Assembly (NCBI GenBank): GCA_002441135.1
Contig: DJVJ01000051.1
Coordinates: 14,563-78,562, forward strand
Direction: 5' to 3'
Source: Caryophanales bacterium UBA6259
Lineage (GTDB): Bacteria; Bacillota; Bacilli; Tepidibacillales; Tepidibacillaceae
Length of the DNA stretch: 64,000 nucleotides
The notes beneath the pieces are model-generated. The model searched no databases, was not told where the DNA came from, and saw only the letters and a program-made list of their open reading frames with translations. This document shows, one piece after another, positions 25,035 through 34,971 of this stretch. How positions within the stretch are numbered: position 1 is the first letter of the stretch; the number at the start of each line of letters is the position of its first letter. A program made the position numbers and the translations under genes.

Positions 25035-27101
25035 TTGAAAAAAATAGTAATAAGTATGCTTAGTTTATTTGTTTTACTTTTTGGAGTCCCAATATCATTT
25101 GCTGATGAGCTAGTACAAAACGAAAGTGACCTAACAGAATATTATATACAAGTCGATCTAAATGATGAGGAAAAGTCTTTGACTGCAAAACAAACGATAA
25201 TCTTTACGAATAATTACGAAGAGCCACTGGATCAATTGATTTTTCATTTGTATGCTGATTCTTATAATCAAGTAGAAACCCTGCCATCTATAGGAGGTTT
25301 TGGGGCAAATCAACCATTAAGCGAATCGCAAATTGGTGATATTAAAATCACAGATGTTCAAGTCAACCAGCAGAAAGTAGAGTATACCGATAAGGAGCAA
25401 TTACTTAAGGTTAACTTAGCAGACCCTTTAAAAACAAATGAAAAAGTAGAAATTAACATCGAATTTACACTTAAAATTCCGGAAGGCACTCATCGTTTAG
25501 GTTACTTCCAAAACGTTATTTCCTTAACAAACTGGTATCCAATTATGTCTATTTATGATGAGTCAAAGAAAGAATGGGATCTTAATCCTTATCATCCAAT
25601 TGGGGAATCAAATTATAGTGATGTAGCAAATTATCAATTAGAGGTTACCGTTCCAGAAGGAATGGAAATTGCATCAACAGGAGTCATAAAAAATGATCAA
25701 CAGCAAATTGAAAATAAGGAATTAGAAGAAAAAATAATTAAGATTGAAGCAGATAAGGTAAGAGATTTTGTAATGATTCTAAGTAATGATTTTAAAGTGG
25801 TTCATAAAGAAATTGATGGAGTAAACATTAATACCTTTTATTTTTCTGAAAATAAGCAAACCGCACAAATACTTTTAGATGAAGTAGCAGAAACAGTTCA
25901 ATTTATGAATCAAACAGTTGGAAAATATCCATATGAAGAATTGGATATTGTTGAAACCTATTTAGGTGGAGGAGCAATGGAATATCCACAGCTATTACAA
26001 ATGGGTTCATTTTTCCCAATTGAATTAAATTACAAAGAAAGTAGCCGAGTACCTTTTCTTTTAGAGGCTGCAGTTCATGAAACTATTCATCAATGGTGGT
26101 ATGTTAGTGTAGGAAATAATGAATTTTTTGAGCCAATACTTGATGAGTCTTTAACTGTCTTTTCAACTGCCTACTATTTTGAAAAGGAATATGGCCAATA
26201 CCATAGTAACGGAATAATTAGCTCAATTCGGAGTAGGGTCTACCCTGAAAATACCCTGCCATTTAATTCAAGTGTAGAGAAATTTAGTAATTGGGGAGAG
26301 TATGGTAATGTTATTTATGGAAGAGCGCCTATAATTTTTGAAGACTTACGCAATAAAGTAGGCGAAGAAAAGTTACAACAAATTTTGCAGACCTATTATC
26401 AACGATTTTTATTTAAAAACGCAGCTGTACAGGATTTCTTAGATATTGTTGGAGAAGTTACTGATCTAAAAACAAAAGAATATATCTCAACATCGATAGC
26501 AGACTCTAACTATTTTCCACAGCATTTACAATTAACAGAAGAAGAATTTAAAATTATGAGAAGAGAAATGCTTAAAAACGAGCTTAAAGAACGAAAAGTA
26601 AAAGATCAACAAAATTTAGCAAGCTTCTTATTAAATGTGTTGGAAGAAAACAAGGTTTATTTAATTAAGCCCAATGTAACAGATGATAAAGAGCGAGCAA
26701 ATATTGATCAATTAATAGAAACGTTAAAGATGGAGTTTGAAGGTAATATGGGAATTGAACTAATAATTTTAGATGACACTAGGCTTACAAATGAGATTTT
26801 AAAGAAAAACTATATCGTTCTTGGTAATCCGAAAAATAATCGCATTATGGCTGAAATCAATGACTCTATGCCAATGTACTTAACCTCAAAAGGAGTAATT
26901 TTTGACGATATTTTTATAAAAACTTCGAGTTATAATGGATATTTTGTAGCGGAAAATCCAGGGAATGACAAACAACAAATTCTTTCTATTTTTTGGAATG
27001 ATGGTGAGAAACTACCATACCGCTTTAATTTTATGTGGGACAACGATTTACAGTTTTATCTACAAGTTAAGGAAAGAATGGAAATAAAAGGTTATTTTTA
27101 G
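25035..27101 (+). CDS. Secreted M1-family metallopeptidase
   Basis: A 688-residue gluzincin aminopeptidase-like protein. A signal peptide covers residues 1-24, with likely cleavage after ISFA and no lipobox. The exopeptidase motif GGGAMEYP precedes the zinc site HETIH at about residues 348-352 and the third ligand in EPILDES. A C-terminal region of about 170 residues after the catalytic domain contains alternating strand-like segments (ELIILDD, YIVLGNP) and is not the usual M1 ERAP1_C domain. TTG is used as start, with GGGGGGAT upstream. It probably trims peptides outside the membrane; the substrate is unknown. Confidence 0.85.
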   Translation: MKKIVISMLSLFVLLFGVPISFADELVQNESDLTEYYIQVDLNDEEKSLTAKQTIIFTNNYEEPLDQLIFHLYADSYNQVETLPSIGGFGANQPLSESQIGDIKITDVQVNQQKVEYTDKEQLLKVNLADPLKTNEKVEINIEFTLKIPEGTHRLGYFQNVISLTNWYPIMSIYDESKKEWDLNPYHPIGESNYSDVANYQLEVTVPEGMEIASTGVIKNDQQQIENKELEEKIIKIEADKVRDFVMILSNDFKVVHKEIDGVNINTFYFSENKQTAQILLDEVAETVQFMNQTVGKYPYEELDIVETYLGGGAMEYPQLLQMGSFFPIELNYKESSRVPFLLEAAVHETIHQWWYVSVGNNEFFEPILDESLTVFSTAYYFEKEYGQYHSNGIISSIRSRVYPENTLPFNSSVEKFSNWGEYGNVIYGRAPIIFEDLRNKVGEEKLQQILQTYYQRFLFKNAAVQDFLDIVGEVTDLKTKEYISTSIADSNYFPQHLQLTEEEFKIMRREMLKNELKERKVKDQQNLASFLLNVLEENKVYLIKPNVTDDKERANIDQLIETLKMEFEGNMGIELIILDDTRLTNEILKKNYIVLGNPKNNRIMAEINDSMPMYLTSKGVIFDDIFIKTSSYNGYFVAENPGNDKQQILSIFWNDGEKLPYRFNFMWDNDLQFYLQVKERMEIKGYF

Positions 27102-27108
27102 ATTACTT

Positions 27109-27147
27109 AAAATTCGACGTACCTACCTAGGTATGTCGAATTTTTTT
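27109..27147 (+). terminator. Terminator after the M1 peptidase gene
   Basis: The nearly palindromic stem AAAATTCGAC ... GTCGAATTTT (with ACCTA/TAGGT inside) is followed by a run of seven T residues. Confidence 0.88.
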
Positions 27148-27212
27148 CCCTTCTATAAACTGTTCTAGTATATAATATTCCATAGAATAATCAGTCAATA
27201 GGGGTAAAGAGG

Positions 27213-28928
27213 ATGAAGGAACGGATTACGATAATTATTGCATTACTTATTGGAATTGGGGCAGGATTACTAGCAGTATTGTTTCGCTCATTGGTGGATT
27301 TAGCAGAAATTGTTTATCAATATGTAACAAGAGGGTTGTTCACTCCTATTGCTGGGGAATGGTGGTTTATTTTTGTCCCTGCATTAGCTGGTCTTATTGT
27401 TGGCCCATTTATTTTTTATGTTGCAAAGGAAGTAAAAGGTACAGGTGTCCCCGATGTAATGGAAGCAATTGCTCTTCACGGTGGGAAAATAAGAAAAAGA
27501 ACCATCTTGGCCAAAACATTTGCATCGGCCACTTCTATTGGAGGTGGGGGATCTGTAGGTGCAGAGGGGCCTATTGTTCAAATTGGTGCTGGTATCGGTT
27601 CATTAATAGGTCAGTTATTTAAATTAAACCCAAAAATGATAAAAACTTATGTTGCTTGTGGAGCTGCTGCAGGAATTGCAGCAACCTTTAATACTCCAAT
27701 TACTGGGGTGATCTTTGCTCAAGAAATTATATTAGGAGAATTTGCTTCTGGTGCATTTATCCTGATCGTAGTTTCAGCGGTAACTGCAGCAGCGATTGCT
27801 CAATTATTTCTAGGAACTAGCCCTGCTTTCCTTGTAGAGACGTATTTATTAAATTCCCCAATAGAGTTGTTCTTTTATGCCCTATTAGGGATTTTTGCGG
27901 CATTAATCGCCTTGATTTTTATGAAAGTACTTTATAAAACAGAGGATATAATGAATCAAATAAACACCCCTGAATGGTTTAAACCAATAATTGGGGGATT
28001 ATTGGTTGGTATTATTGGTATAAAGTACCCACAGGTGTTAGGTATTGGCTATAGTACCATCGAACAAATCTTTCAAGAGGGATTTTTGCTTCCAACACTA
28101 GTAATGCTAGTCATTATAAAAATTGTTGCTACATCGATTACTCTAGGCTCTGGACATTCCGGTGGGATCTTTGGTCCATCTTTGTTTATTGGTGCTAGCT
28201 TAGGTGGTAGTGTTGGAGCAATGATGAAATCCTTATTTCCTGCAATTGTTCTCCAGCCAGGAGCGTATGCCATAGTGGGAATGGGAGCAATGGTTGCTGG
28301 AGTAACACAGGCACCAATAACCGCAGTGATGATGATTTTTGAAATGACACAGGATTTTGCGATTATCCTTCCTCTAATGATTGCTGTTGTTTTTAGTACC
28401 TGGATTTCTACCTATCTAAGCAGTGAAAATATATTTACCTTAAAATTAGCTAGAAAGGGAATTAAGTTAAAGGCAGGACATAATGTGAATATTTTAAAAG
28501 AGATTACGGTAGTAAATGTAATGACCACACCTGTTGAAGTTGTTCAAGAAAAGGATTTGGTTGGTAATGTAATTAAGATGATGCATGATAGTAAACATAA
28601 TGGATTTCCTGTGGTTAATGATAATGGAGAGTTAGGTGGAATCATCACCCTACAGGATATTCGCGAAGCACCAGTTCAAGGGATTATGGAAAAGCTAGTA
28701 GATCAGCTAATGTCTAAAACACTCGTTGTAACCTTTCCAAACGAAACATTGGATGATGTTTTTCAAAAACTTAACGATTTTGATATAGGGCATCTTCCAG
28801 TAGTAGAAGAAGGAAATGAAGCAAAGCTTTTGGGAATTGTCACACGTAGTGATGTGATAAAAGCGTATAGCAGACAAAAAATAAAAAATTCAGAAAATTA
28901 TTTGATATTTAGTAAAAAAGTAGGATAG
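27213..28928 (+). CDS. ClC-family chloride channel/antiporter with CBS domains
   Basis: A 571-residue membrane protein of the ClC family. Anion-selectivity motifs are GSVGAEGPIVQ (gating glutamate in the GxEGP motif near residue 114) and GSGHSGGIFGPSLFIG. About 10-12 membrane segments are followed by a tandem CBS pair from about residue 435 to 560, which usually binds adenine nucleotides and regulates transport. Whether it is a passive channel or a proton-coupled antiporter is not settled. A ribosome binding site GGGTAAAGAGG precedes the ATG, and no close operon partner is present. Confidence 0.9.
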   Translation: MKERITIIIALLIGIGAGLLAVLFRSLVDLAEIVYQYVTRGLFTPIAGEWWFIFVPALAGLIVGPFIFYVAKEVKGTGVPDVMEAIALHGGKIRKRTILAKTFASATSIGGGGSVGAEGPIVQIGAGIGSLIGQLFKLNPKMIKTYVACGAAAGIAATFNTPITGVIFAQEIILGEFASGAFILIVVSAVTAAAIAQLFLGTSPAFLVETYLLNSPIELFFYALLGIFAALIALIFMKVLYKTEDIMNQINTPEWFKPIIGGLLVGIIGIKYPQVLGIGYSTIEQIFQEGFLLPTLVMLVIIKIVATSITLGSGHSGGIFGPSLFIGASLGGSVGAMMKSLFPAIVLQPGAYAIVGMGAMVAGVTQAPITAVMMIFEMTQDFAIILPLMIAVVFSTWISTYLSSENIFTLKLARKGIKLKAGHNVNILKEITVVNVMTTPVEVVQEKDLVGNVIKMMHDSKHNGFPVVNDNGELGGIITLQDIREAPVQGIMEKLVDQLMSKTLVVTFPNETLDDVFQKLNDFDIGHLPVVEEGNEAKLLGIVTRSDVIKAYSRQKIKNSENYLIFSKKVG

Positions 28929-29003
28929 GAAAATAAAATATTATGTCGAATATGTTAGTAGTTGATAATAAAAGCTTGTATTAAGTGTTAAGGGGATAAA
29001 AAC

Positions 29004-30590
29004 ATGCTTTATTTACGTTTATTCGTACTTTTATTTTCAATATTAATCACAGGAGATCATTATTTAAAACAAGAAGTGAATTGGTCTTTCTTTTTGTTAA
29101 TCTCTCTTTTAGTTGTATTGAATTTATTTTTTGGGATGTTAGATAGTTTACAATTTAGGCTATCCAATACATTAATCTCCTTAACATTTTTAGTACTAAC
29201 AAATGCAATTCATTTCGTAGGGGGCAATATTTGGACACATGGCCTTTATGCTGTGGTATTGATTTGTCTAGCGATTCAGTTTAAAAACCAAAGATTCCTC
29301 TTTATTAATACTATTTTAATTTCCACCATTTATTTTTTCATAGAATGGTTAGTTTTCAAACACGAAGGTGTACAAGCCATTTTTTATGATGTGATACTTT
29401 TTTTCTTAATAGCTTTAATTTCCTTCGAGCTAGTCATTGAAGATTATTCAAACAAGGACTATTTAACTGGTCTTTATAATTTCAAAGGATTTTTAAAGGC
29501 AATAGAAAAGATATGGAATAAAGGAACAAAGCAATTCCATATTGTATTTATTGATTTTATAAATTTCAAAGGATTAAATGAAAAACATGGTGCCAAAGAA
29601 GGAGACGATATCCTTCGATTAGTAGCAAAGACATTAAAAAGAAAGCTTGGAAGCGAAGCGGTATTATCTCGATATGAAGGGGACTGCTTTGTTGTTGGCT
29701 TTTCTGGTAATTATGACTCGACCAAAAGTAAAATTGATACCGCATTACAATCAATTTCATTAACAGGAATTGAAAACACACCACTACGATATACCCTTTC
29801 CTGCGCTTCCTATCCTAATGATGCAAAAGATTTAAACCAGCTAACCCAAATTGCGGAACAAAGAATTGATATTGAGAAGAAATTGATTCATGAAAAGGAA
29901 GAGCAAATGAAATCGAGAGTGGAAACCTTATCGGCAATTGGTCAACTAGCTGCTGGTTTAGCTCACGAAATAAGGAATCCTTTAACCTCAGTTCGAGGAC
30001 TTATTCAGTTGTCAGCAGAGGAAAACCTAGATTTTAAAAAATGGGAAAAAATTATTCTACCAGAAATTGATCGAATGAATGAGCTATTAACAGACTTTCT
30101 ACACCTTGCACAAAATAGACCGGCAAAAAAACAAGAATGGAATATTAAAGAGATTCTTCAGGATGTAGAGGCATTATTACAGCCCAAAGCATTGCTGTTA
30201 GGCCATGAAATTGAATTTGATTATAATAATTGCGGAGCTGTAATATACGTTGATAAGCAGCAAATGCAACAGGTCTTTATTAATTTAATCCAGAATGCAT
30301 TCGAAGCAATCCAAGAATCCAAAGGAAAAATAAAATTAACATGTAAAGAAGTAAAGGAAGAGCTACAAATAAATATCCAAGACAATGGGAAGGGAATTCC
30401 ACCTGAAAAGCTTCATCATATTTTTGAACCCTTCTATACAACAAAAGAAGAGGGAACAGGACTTGGATTAGCGATTTGTCATCGGATTGTTACAGATCAT
30501 CATGGAACGATTAAGGTACATAGTAAGATTAATCAAGGGACAAAATTTACAGTTTCATTCCCGTTTCATAAAATAAAATCCAAAAATTAA
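29004..30590 (+). CDS. Membrane histidine kinase with degenerate GGDEF domain
   Basis: A 528-residue sensor kinase. Residues 1-145 contain about five or six transmembrane helices without a large extracellular loop. Residues 151-290 form a GGDEF-like domain (DYLTGLYN, FIDFINFKG), but the signature loop reads RYEGDCF at 223-229 instead of RxGGDEF, so cyclase activity is probably lost. HisKA follows with the phospho-acceptor H321 in LAHEIRNP, then a HATPase domain with N, G1 and G2 boxes (NLIQNAFEAI, DNGKGI, GTGLGLAIC). No response regulator is adjacent. An orphan kinase feeding the Spo0F-Spo0A phosphorelay is a reasonable inference, since spo0F is in the same window. Confidence 0.87.
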   Translation: MLYLRLFVLLFSILITGDHYLKQEVNWSFFLLISLLVVLNLFFGMLDSLQFRLSNTLISLTFLVLTNAIHFVGGNIWTHGLYAVVLICLAIQFKNQRFLFINTILISTIYFFIEWLVFKHEGVQAIFYDVILFFLIALISFELVIEDYSNKDYLTGLYNFKGFLKAIEKIWNKGTKQFHIVFIDFINFKGLNEKHGAKEGDDILRLVAKTLKRKLGSEAVLSRYEGDCFVVGFSGNYDSTKSKIDTALQSISLTGIENTPLRYTLSCASYPNDAKDLNQLTQIAEQRIDIEKKLIHEKEEQMKSRVETLSAIGQLAAGLAHEIRNPLTSVRGLIQLSAEENLDFKKWEKIILPEIDRMNELLTDFLHLAQNRPAKKQEWNIKEILQDVEALLQPKALLLGHEIEFDYNNCGAVIYVDKQQMQQVFINLIQNAFEAIQESKGKIKLTCKEVKEELQINIQDNGKGIPPEKLHHIFEPFYTTKEEGTGLGLAICHRIVTDHHGTIKVHSKINQGTKFTVSFPFHKIKSKN

Positions 30591-30592
30591 AA

Positions 30593-30626
30593 AAAAGGGC
30601 ATGCAAGGAATTCCTGCAGCCCTTTT
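30593..30626. terminator. Bidirectional terminator between the kinase and tautomerase genes
   Basis: The stem AAAAGGGC(A)TGCA ... TGCAGCCCTTTT has one unpaired base. It is flanked by A-rich and T-rich tails between convergent genes. Confidence 0.8.
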
Positions 30627-30632
30627 CAAGCA

Positions 30633-30821
30633 TTATTCTTGATCAATAATTAACTTTCCGTTTTTCGCAAAATGATCCTTCTTTAAATCCTCCACAAAAA
30701 CAAAAACACGGTCAGGTGTAACATCCACTGTTTCACAAACAACCTTGGTGATTTTTTCTACTAGCTCTCTTTTTTGCTCTATTGTTCTTCCTTCAATCAT
30801 TTCAATAGTTACAAATGGCAT
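30633..30821 (-). CDS. ywhB: 4-oxalocrotonate tautomerase family protein (YwhB-like)
   Basis: A 62-residue protein of the 4-oxalocrotonate tautomerase superfamily. After removal of Met, Pro1 is the general base (MPFVTIEM). The conserved Arg is at residue 12 in EGRTIEQKRELV, and VFVFVED forms the second strand. The length is normal for these hexameric enzymes. In B. subtilis ywhB lies a few genes from pbpG-speE-speB, as here with ywhC and ywhD missing. The natural substrate is unknown. Confidence 0.9.
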   Translation of the reverse strand: MPFVTIEMIEGRTIEQKRELVEKITKVVCETVDVTPDRVFVFVEDLKKDHFAKNGKLIIDQE

Positions 30822-30872
30822 TGGTGTGTGTCCCCCTTTTTAGTTTAATTTAATTATAGGGGAAGTATTCAA

Positions 30873-32930
30873 TTAATTCCACCAATTTTTAAAACGATTC
30901 CAAAGAGACGGATTATTTTGTAATTGGTTAGCGTTATCTATTGGTGTTTCTTCATTTGGTATATGGTCAGTACAAAACTCTGTAGGTGCTGTTCCATCGA
31001 CAAACGCCTCAAGTCTAGGTGTTGGACAGCTTGTATTAGCAAGCAAGTGCGTATCTGAGCAAACATAGGCACTAGTAACGCCAGTTTCAGGAACTGCGAA
31101 CAATTGTGGAGCAAGCCCTTTATGTGCCATTTCCATATACTCTGCCCAAATATCCTTTGTTACAAGCGCATCTAAATCATTAATTAGAGTACCTTTGTCA
31201 TAACCATTCCAAACAGTGGTCACTAATTGTGGTGTAAAACCAATTAACCAAGAATCGGTATCTGTCGTTCCTGTTTTTCCTGCAACAGGTCTTTTTAGTA
31301 CATTTGCTACTGATTGACCAGTACCGCCGGGTTCAAAAACACCCTCCATTAAATAGGTCAGTACAAATGTTGCAGCGGGAGTAGCCTCTTCAACCTGCTC
31401 TATCTCCTTTTTTTCGTACAGTATATTGCCATAGCCATCCTCAATTTTTAAGATGGATGTCGGTTCCACTTTTTTTCCACTGTTTGCAATCGTAGTATAA
31501 GCAGTGGTCATTTCTAAAGGAGTTACCTCCATTGTGCCTAATGCTAAAGAGGGATAAGGTTGAAGCTCGCTTGTGATGCCAAGCCTTTTTGCCATTTCCA
31601 CTCCAGCCTCTGGTGTAATTTCTTGAATTAAATGGGTCGCATAAATATTATCAGAATGTGTAATCGCATAACGCATATCGATTTCACGATTCGCATATCG
31701 GTCACCAAAATTACTTGGTTGATAGGTTTGATTACCAAAGACAAAGGCCGTCGGTTCACTCTTAAACAATGTTAATGGATCAATTCCCTTTTCCAGTGCT
31801 GCTAGATAGATAATTGGTTTAAAGGAGGACCCTGGCTGTCTTTTTGCGTGAATCACACGATTAAATTGGCTCTCTGTGTAATCACGACCACCTACCATAG
31901 CTTTTATAAAGCCGGTATTAGGCTCAATAGAAACTAATGCAGCTTGTAATTGGCGATCTTTTGGAAGATGCTTTAGTAATGTTTCCTCTGCTGCTTTTTG
32001 AATCTCCAAATCTAGTGTCGTATAAATTTTCAGGCCGCCCTGATAGATTTGTTCTTCACTTAATCCATAAACAGAACGAAGCTCTGAAATAATATAATCT
32101 TTAAAATATGGTGCATTCGCAGTATAAATCTTTTTCTCTCTGCTTTTAAATACGAGTTTTTCTTCGTAGGCTTGCTTTGCTTCTGACTGTGTAATATAAC
32201 CTTCTTCTGTCATCGCTAAAAGAACTTGCCACTGTCTCGCTTTCGCTTTCTCAAAATCTACTAATGGAGAATAATAGGTAGGTCCCTTAGGAACCCCAGC
32301 TAGCATACTGGCTTCTGCTAAACTTAATTCGGCGATATCTTTATCATAAAAGGTTTTGGCAGCTAATTGAACCCCGTAGGCCCCATGGCCGTAATAGGTT
32401 TGATTTAGATACATTTCTAATATATCGTCTTTAGAATATTGCAGCTCTATTTGAAGTGCGAAGATTGCTTCTTTTATCTTCCGTTCCCATGTTTTTTCTA
32501 AAGATAAATAGAGACCACGGGCAAGCTGTTGAGTAATTGTACTTGCACCTTGAACCTTTGCTTGATATTTTAAATTTTGAATGGCAGCTCCACCAATTCG
32601 AATAATATCGATGCCCATATGCTGATAGAATTTACGGTCTTCAATCGCGATGGTAGCATTAACTAGATGTTCAGGAACGATATTTAATGAGACATATTCA
32701 CGACTTTCACCATCATGCAAGTCATCAATTACCTCCCCGTTATTTGAATAAATAAACGAGGTTTGAGTAATCGTAGTTTTAGGCAAAGGCTGGGCTTGAA
32801 GATATAGGATTAATACTAGAGTAGAACTAGAAAAAATAAATGTCAAAACAAATAAAATAACGGTAAGCTTTTTAATCCCTTTTAATACTTTAAAAAGCAT
32901 CATATCCTCTAAATACTGATCTTTACTCAT
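30873..32930 (-). CDS. pbpG: Class A penicillin-binding protein (PbpG-like)
   Basis: A bifunctional peptidoglycan glycosyltransferase and transpeptidase of 685 residues. A transmembrane anchor near residues 17-39 is followed by the GT51 domain (EDRKFYQHMGID, QGASTITQQLAR). The transpeptidase domain follows, with SSFK (active-site serine), SDN and KTGT. The length agrees with B. subtilis PBP2d (PbpG, 691), and the position divergent from speE-speB is the same. That supports the assignment to a protein used for spore peptidoglycan. No convincing forespore promoter could be assigned. Confidence 0.9.
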   Translation of the reverse strand: MSKDQYLEDMMLFKVLKGIKKLTVILFVLTFIFSSSTLVLILYLQAQPLPKTTITQTSFIYSNNGEVIDDLHDGESREYVSLNIVPEHLVNATIAIEDRKFYQHMGIDIIRIGGAAIQNLKYQAKVQGASTITQQLARGLYLSLEKTWERKIKEAIFALQIELQYSKDDILEMYLNQTYYGHGAYGVQLAAKTFYDKDIAELSLAEASMLAGVPKGPTYYSPLVDFEKAKARQWQVLLAMTEEGYITQSEAKQAYEEKLVFKSREKKIYTANAPYFKDYIISELRSVYGLSEEQIYQGGLKIYTTLDLEIQKAAEETLLKHLPKDRQLQAALVSIEPNTGFIKAMVGGRDYTESQFNRVIHAKRQPGSSFKPIIYLAALEKGIDPLTLFKSEPTAFVFGNQTYQPSNFGDRYANREIDMRYAITHSDNIYATHLIQEITPEAGVEMAKRLGITSELQPYPSLALGTMEVTPLEMTTAYTTIANSGKKVEPTSILKIEDGYGNILYEKKEIEQVEEATPAATFVLTYLMEGVFEPGGTGQSVANVLKRPVAGKTGTTDTDSWLIGFTPQLVTTVWNGYDKGTLINDLDALVTKDIWAEYMEMAHKGLAPQLFAVPETGVTSAYVCSDTHLLANTSCPTPRLEAFVDGTAPTEFCTDHIPNEETPIDNANQLQNNPSLWNRFKNWWN

Positions 32931-33057
32931 ATTCCTTCTCCTCCCTTCATCCCATTTTTAGTATTCATTATTGCTATTTTTCCTTGGGGATATACGGTAA
33001 GTGAGAGAGAAATATAAAAAAAACTTGCTTTTTTGATTGTTTTTTATATAATACATT

Positions 33058-33086
33058 TTGTTGTATCCGATAGGATAAGATATAAT
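33058..33086 (+). promoter_or_regulatory. Sigma-A promoter of speE-speB
   Basis: TTGTTG (33058-33063) and a perfect TATAAT (33081-33086) are spaced by 17 bases, about 40 bases before the speE start. Confidence 0.75.
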
Positions 33087-33127
33087 CAAGGTTTATCAAA
33101 ATAGAAGATATGAAAAGAGGGATTATG

Positions 33128-33958
33128 ATGGATTTATGGTATACAGAAAAGCAAACACCGAATCATGGAATAACTACGAAGATTACCGAAACTATACATA
33201 CGGAGCAAACTGATTTTCAAAAGCTAGATATTATTGAGACAGTTCAATTTGGCAGAATGCTTGTGTTAGACGGCATGGTAATGACAACAAACGTGGATGA
33301 GTTTGTTTATCATGAAATGATTAGCCATGTGGCTTTAAATACTCATCCGAACCCTAAAAAGGTGTTAGTTGTTGGTGGTGGAGATGGCGGTGCAATTCGT
33401 GAAATTATTAAACATCCATCTGTTGAAAAGGCAGTTTTAGCAGAAATTGATGGTCGAGTTATCGAAACATCAAAACAATATTTACCTCAAATCGCTGGTG
33501 CACTAGATGACCCTCGAGTTGATGTTCAAGTAGTCGATGGAATTCAATATATTCATGATCACAAAAATGAGTTTGATGTAATCATGGTGGACTCTACTGA
33601 GCCAGTTGGTCCGGCAGTTGGTTTATTTGAAAAAGGATTTTATCAAGGAATTTTTGAAGCACTAACAGAGGATGGAATTATGGTTGCTCAAACTGAATCT
33701 CCTTGGTTTAATGCTGATTTGATTAAAAGAGTATTTAAGGATATTAAAGCAATTTATCCAGTAACAAGACTATATACAGTAAGTATTCCAACCTATCCAA
33801 GTGGATTATGGAGCTTTACCATGGGCTCAAAAAAATATGATCCACTAACAGTAAGTGAAGAGCAATTAAAGGATTTTGATACAAAATATTATTCTCCAAG
33901 CATTCATAAATCCGTATTCCAATTACCTAAATTTGTAGAAGCTTTAGTAAAGGAGTAA
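33128..33958 (+). CDS. speE: Spermidine synthase
   Basis: Transfers aminopropyl from decarboxylated SAM to putrescine. The 276-residue protein has the full set of family motifs: DEFVYHEM, GGGDGGAIRE and the catalytic loop DSTEPVGPA. It begins MDLWYTEKQT, matching the B. subtilis start MSELWYTEKQT. ATGs at 33110 and 33125 are too far from or too close to AAGAGGG (33115-33121), so 33128 is chosen. speB follows after 6 bases. It is the reference for judging the divergent paralogue at 4879-5736. Confidence 0.95.
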   Translation: MDLWYTEKQTPNHGITTKITETIHTEQTDFQKLDIIETVQFGRMLVLDGMVMTTNVDEFVYHEMISHVALNTHPNPKKVLVVGGGDGGAIREIIKHPSVEKAVLAEIDGRVIETSKQYLPQIAGALDDPRVDVQVVDGIQYIHDHKNEFDVIMVDSTEPVGPAVGLFEKGFYQGIFEALTEDGIMVAQTESPWFNADLIKRVFKDIKAIYPVTRLYTVSIPTYPSGLWSFTMGSKKYDPLTVSEEQLKDFDTKYYSPSIHKSVFQLPKFVEALVKE

Positions 33959-33964
33959 TTGAAT

Positions 33965-34834
33965 ATGAAATTTGATGAAGCATACTCTGGAAATGTCTTT
34001 ATTGCAGCTCATCCAGAATACGAGGATGCTCAGGCAGTTATTTATGGTATGCCAATGGATTTTACAGTAAGCTATCGTCCGGGCTCTCGTTTTGGCCCTA
34101 AGCGCATCAGAGAAGTATCAATTGGCTTAGAGGAATATAGCCCATATTTAAATCGTGAGCTAAATGAAATTAAGTATTTTGATGCTGGAGATATTCCACT
34201 TCCATTTGGTAACCCTGGAAAAAGTGTAGAGATTATTGGCGAATATGTGGCTAAGCTTCTTGAGGATGGAAAATTTCCTTTAGGATTAGGTGGCGAGCAT
34301 TTAGTTGCATGGCCAATTATTCGCGAGGTTTATAAAAAATACCCAGATTTAGTCTTGATTCATTTTGATGCACATACGGATTTGCGAGAGAATTATGAGG
34401 GAGAAGAATTTTCTCATGCGACACCAATTCGTAAAGCAGTAGAACTCATGGGCGGAAAAAATGTGTATCAATTTGGAATTCGCTCAGGTCTAAAAGAAGA
34501 ATTCGAATTTGCAAGAGAAAATATTAACTTTTATCCTTTTGAAGTATTAGAGCCTCTAAAGAAGGTATTACCTACAATTAAGGGAAGACCTGTATATCTT
34601 ACTATTGACATTGATGTACTTGACCCAGCTTTTGCACCGGGAACAGGTACTTTAGAAGCTGGGGGTATCACCTCCAAGGAAGTACTTGCAGCGATTCATG
34701 AAATCGCGAATTCAGGTGTACAGATGGTTGGAGCTGATTTAGTGGAAGTAGCACCGATTTATGACTTATCAGATCAAACTGCTATTTTGGCTTCTAAGAT
34801 GGTAAGAGAAATGTTATTGGGCTTTATTAAATAA
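33965..34834 (+). CDS. speB: Agmatinase
   Basis: Mn-dependent ureohydrolase converting agmatine to putrescine and urea, the step before SpeE in this route. The 289-residue sequence shows GGEHL, HFDAHTD and TIDIDVLDPA metal motifs and the segment SYRPGSRFGP. It starts MKFDEAYSG as in B. subtilis MRFDEAYSG; a TTG two codons earlier directly abuts the speE stop but has poor spacing. It is co-transcribed with speE and followed by a terminator. Confidence 0.96.
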   Translation: MKFDEAYSGNVFIAAHPEYEDAQAVIYGMPMDFTVSYRPGSRFGPKRIREVSIGLEEYSPYLNRELNEIKYFDAGDIPLPFGNPGKSVEIIGEYVAKLLEDGKFPLGLGGEHLVAWPIIREVYKKYPDLVLIHFDAHTDLRENYEGEEFSHATPIRKAVELMGGKNVYQFGIRSGLKEEFEFARENINFYPFEVLEPLKKVLPTIKGRPVYLTIDIDVLDPAFAPGTGTLEAGGITSKEVLAAIHEIANSGVQMVGADLVEVAPIYDLSDQTAILASKMVREMLLGFIK

Positions 34835-34893
34835 GGCACCAACCATAATAATTAATGTTACCAAAACCAAACTAAATTTTAAAAAAACAGCCA

Positions 34894-34920
34894 AAGCCGA
34901 GGATAACTCGGCTTCTTTTT
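34894..34920 (+). terminator. Terminator of speE-speB
   Basis: The stem AAGCCGAG / CTCGGCTT with a 5-nt loop is followed by CTTTTT. Confidence 0.88.
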
Positions 34921-34971
34921 CGATAGGAATGCATAAAATTTTACTGAATCATGTAGAAAGGAAGGGCATCT

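Noticed and set aside
32931..33057. Forespore promoter for pbpG on the minus strand
   Set aside because: GTATA and AATACTA-like elements can be found, but not at the spacing needed for sigma-F or sigma-G.
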